A DNA stretch of 64,000 bases from Lichenibacterium dinghuense (GTDB lineage Bacteria; Pseudomonadota; Alphaproteobacteria; Rhizobiales; Beijerinckiaceae): assembly GCF_021730615.1 (NCBI RefSeq), contig NZ_JAJLMN010000001.1, positions 2,739,501-2,803,500 on the forward strand. The letters are read 5' to 3'. Below are positions 63,340 to 64,000 of this stretch, piece by piece. The stretch's first letter is position 1; each line of letters opens with the position of its first letter. The notes below the pieces were generated by a model. It saw nothing but the letters and a program-made list of their open reading frames with translations. It had not been told where the DNA came from and did not search any database. The position numbers and the translations under genes were made by a program.

Positions 63340-64000
63340 CTGCGCCGCGCGCTCCTCCTCGGCCTCGTCCTGGCCTGCTGCTCTCCGGGCCGCAGCCTCG
63401 CCGCCCCGGCCTGCGCGGCCCTGCCGGCCCGCGCGCCGATGCCGGCCGAGGCCGTGCCCCGCCCGGTCCCGGTCGACGAGTGGCGCCGCCGCGACGAGGA
63501 CCTCGACCGCCGTCTGCGGGGGCAGGACCTCGGCCGGGTCCGGCTCGCCTTCGTGGGCGACTCCATCGTCCAGGGCTGGGACCCGGTGACCTGGGACCTG
63601 TTCTGGGGCGGGCTGTCGCCCCTCAACCTCGGCCTCTGGGGCGACACGACGGGGGGCGCGCTGTGGCGTCTCGGCGGGGGCCAGTGGGGCCCGTCGCTTC
63701 GCCCGGAGGTCGTCGTGGTGCTGATCGGCACCAACAACGCGAACTGGAACAGCCGCGCCGAGGACACGGCGCTCGGCATCGCCGAGATCGTCCGCCTCGT
63801 GCGGGCGCGCTCGCCGTCGAGCAAGGTGCTGCTGCTCGGCCTCCTGCCGCGCGGCCGGGACGCCGCCGCGCCCGAGCGCGCCGTGAACGCGGCCGTCAGC
63901 GCCCTGGTGCGCCGCTGCGCTGACGGCAGGACCGTGTTCTTCCTCGACCCCGGCGCGGCCCTGGTGGGCGCCGACGGCCGCATCTCGGACCAGGTGCTGT
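63340..64000 (+). CDS. Secreted SGNH/GDSL hydrolase (cut by window end)
   Basis: The first 220 codons of an SGNH hydrolase that continues beyond the window. Block I is FVGDSIVQGWDP and the oxyanion-type block is VLIGTNNANWN. The only start giving a sensible N-terminus is a CTG at 63340: the in-frame wssG stop is 12 bases upstream, a GGAG lies six bases before the CTG, and the next residues form a signal peptide (RRALLLGLVLACCSPG), possibly with a lipoprotein cysteine. The first in-frame ATG, near 63441, would remove the signal. The C-terminal catalytic Asp-His is outside. It may be an acetylesterase acting on the acetylated polymer. Confidence 0.7.
   Translation, partial: MRRALLLGLVLACCSPGRSLAAPACAALPARAPMPAEAVPRPVPVDEWRRRDEDLDRRLRGQDLGRVRLAFVGDSIVQGWDPVTWDLFWGGLSPLNLGLWGDTTGGALWRLGGGQWGPSLRPEVVVVLIGTNNANWNSRAEDTALGIAEIVRLVRARSPSSKVLLLGLLPRGRDAAAPERAVNAAVSALVRRCADGRTVFFLDPGAALVGADGRISDQVL

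Overview
The window is GC-rich chromosomal DNA with GC-saturated third codon positions and dense, often overlapping operons. The gene content points to an alphaproteobacterium of the Hyphomicrobiales (Rhizobiales), perhaps near Methylobacteriaceae or Beijerinckiaceae. The clues are an lgt-midA-pgeF cluster, a HWE-family histidine kinase, a DUF6894 protein, a TIGR01459-type HAD protein and palindromic repeats of the kind scattered through rhizobial genomes. The family assignment is inference. I saw no rRNA, tRNA, insertion sequence, prophage or CRISPR array.

Layout. 1-4.9 kb: the 5' part of an SLC13-type permease, then divergently a hybrid sensor kinase, a single-domain response regulator and an unrecognised protein. 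4.9-10.3 kb (minus strand): a xanthine/uracil-type permease, a CBS-domain protein, small proteins, and the lgt-midA-pgeF operon joined by ATGA overlaps. 10.5-15.6 kb (minus): a LOV-domain hybrid kinase followed by a HWE kinase, a likely light-sensing signalling pair. 15.9-21.1 kb (plus): a complete branched-chain 2-oxoacid dehydrogenase operon (E1alpha, E1beta, E2, E3) interrupted by a long palindrome. 21.2-30.3 kb (mostly minus): GtrA, a zinc alcohol/formaldehyde dehydrogenase, leuB, DUF6894, a LysE exporter, hisS, an omega-amino-acid:pyruvate aminotransferase and two tandem Ohr peroxidases. 30.5-41.7 kb: a HAD protein, an exopolysaccharide sugar transferase, a nitrilase-family amidase, a YeiH-type exporter with a divergent LysR regulator, and three redox enzymes (YdiJ-like, DAO-like, OYE-like). 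41.8-46.2 kb (plus): a ugpBAEC-type ABC importer with another palindrome inside. 46.2-47.8 kb (minus): an ABC-F ATPase.

48.9 kb to the window end is the most striking part. It holds a stand-alone PilZ protein, a small BcsP/BcsR-like ORF, cellulose synthase bcsA-bcsB-bcsC, and directly behind them four genes matching the acetylation module of Pseudomonas acetylated-cellulose (wss) and alginate (alg) clusters: an MBOAT acetyltransferase (WssH/AlgI), an AlgJ/AlgX-like SGNH protein (WssI), a small SGNH protein (WssF position) and AlgF (WssG). A further secreted SGNH hydrolase runs off the end. Together they predict a c-di-GMP-related machine that makes, exports and O-acetylates cellulose. Neither bcsZ nor bcsQ is visible in the window.

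AT-rich islands stand out against the GC-rich background upstream of the PilZ gene, bcsA, bcsC, the wssF-like gene, the bkd operon and the zinc dehydrogenase. They are the best promoter or operator candidates.
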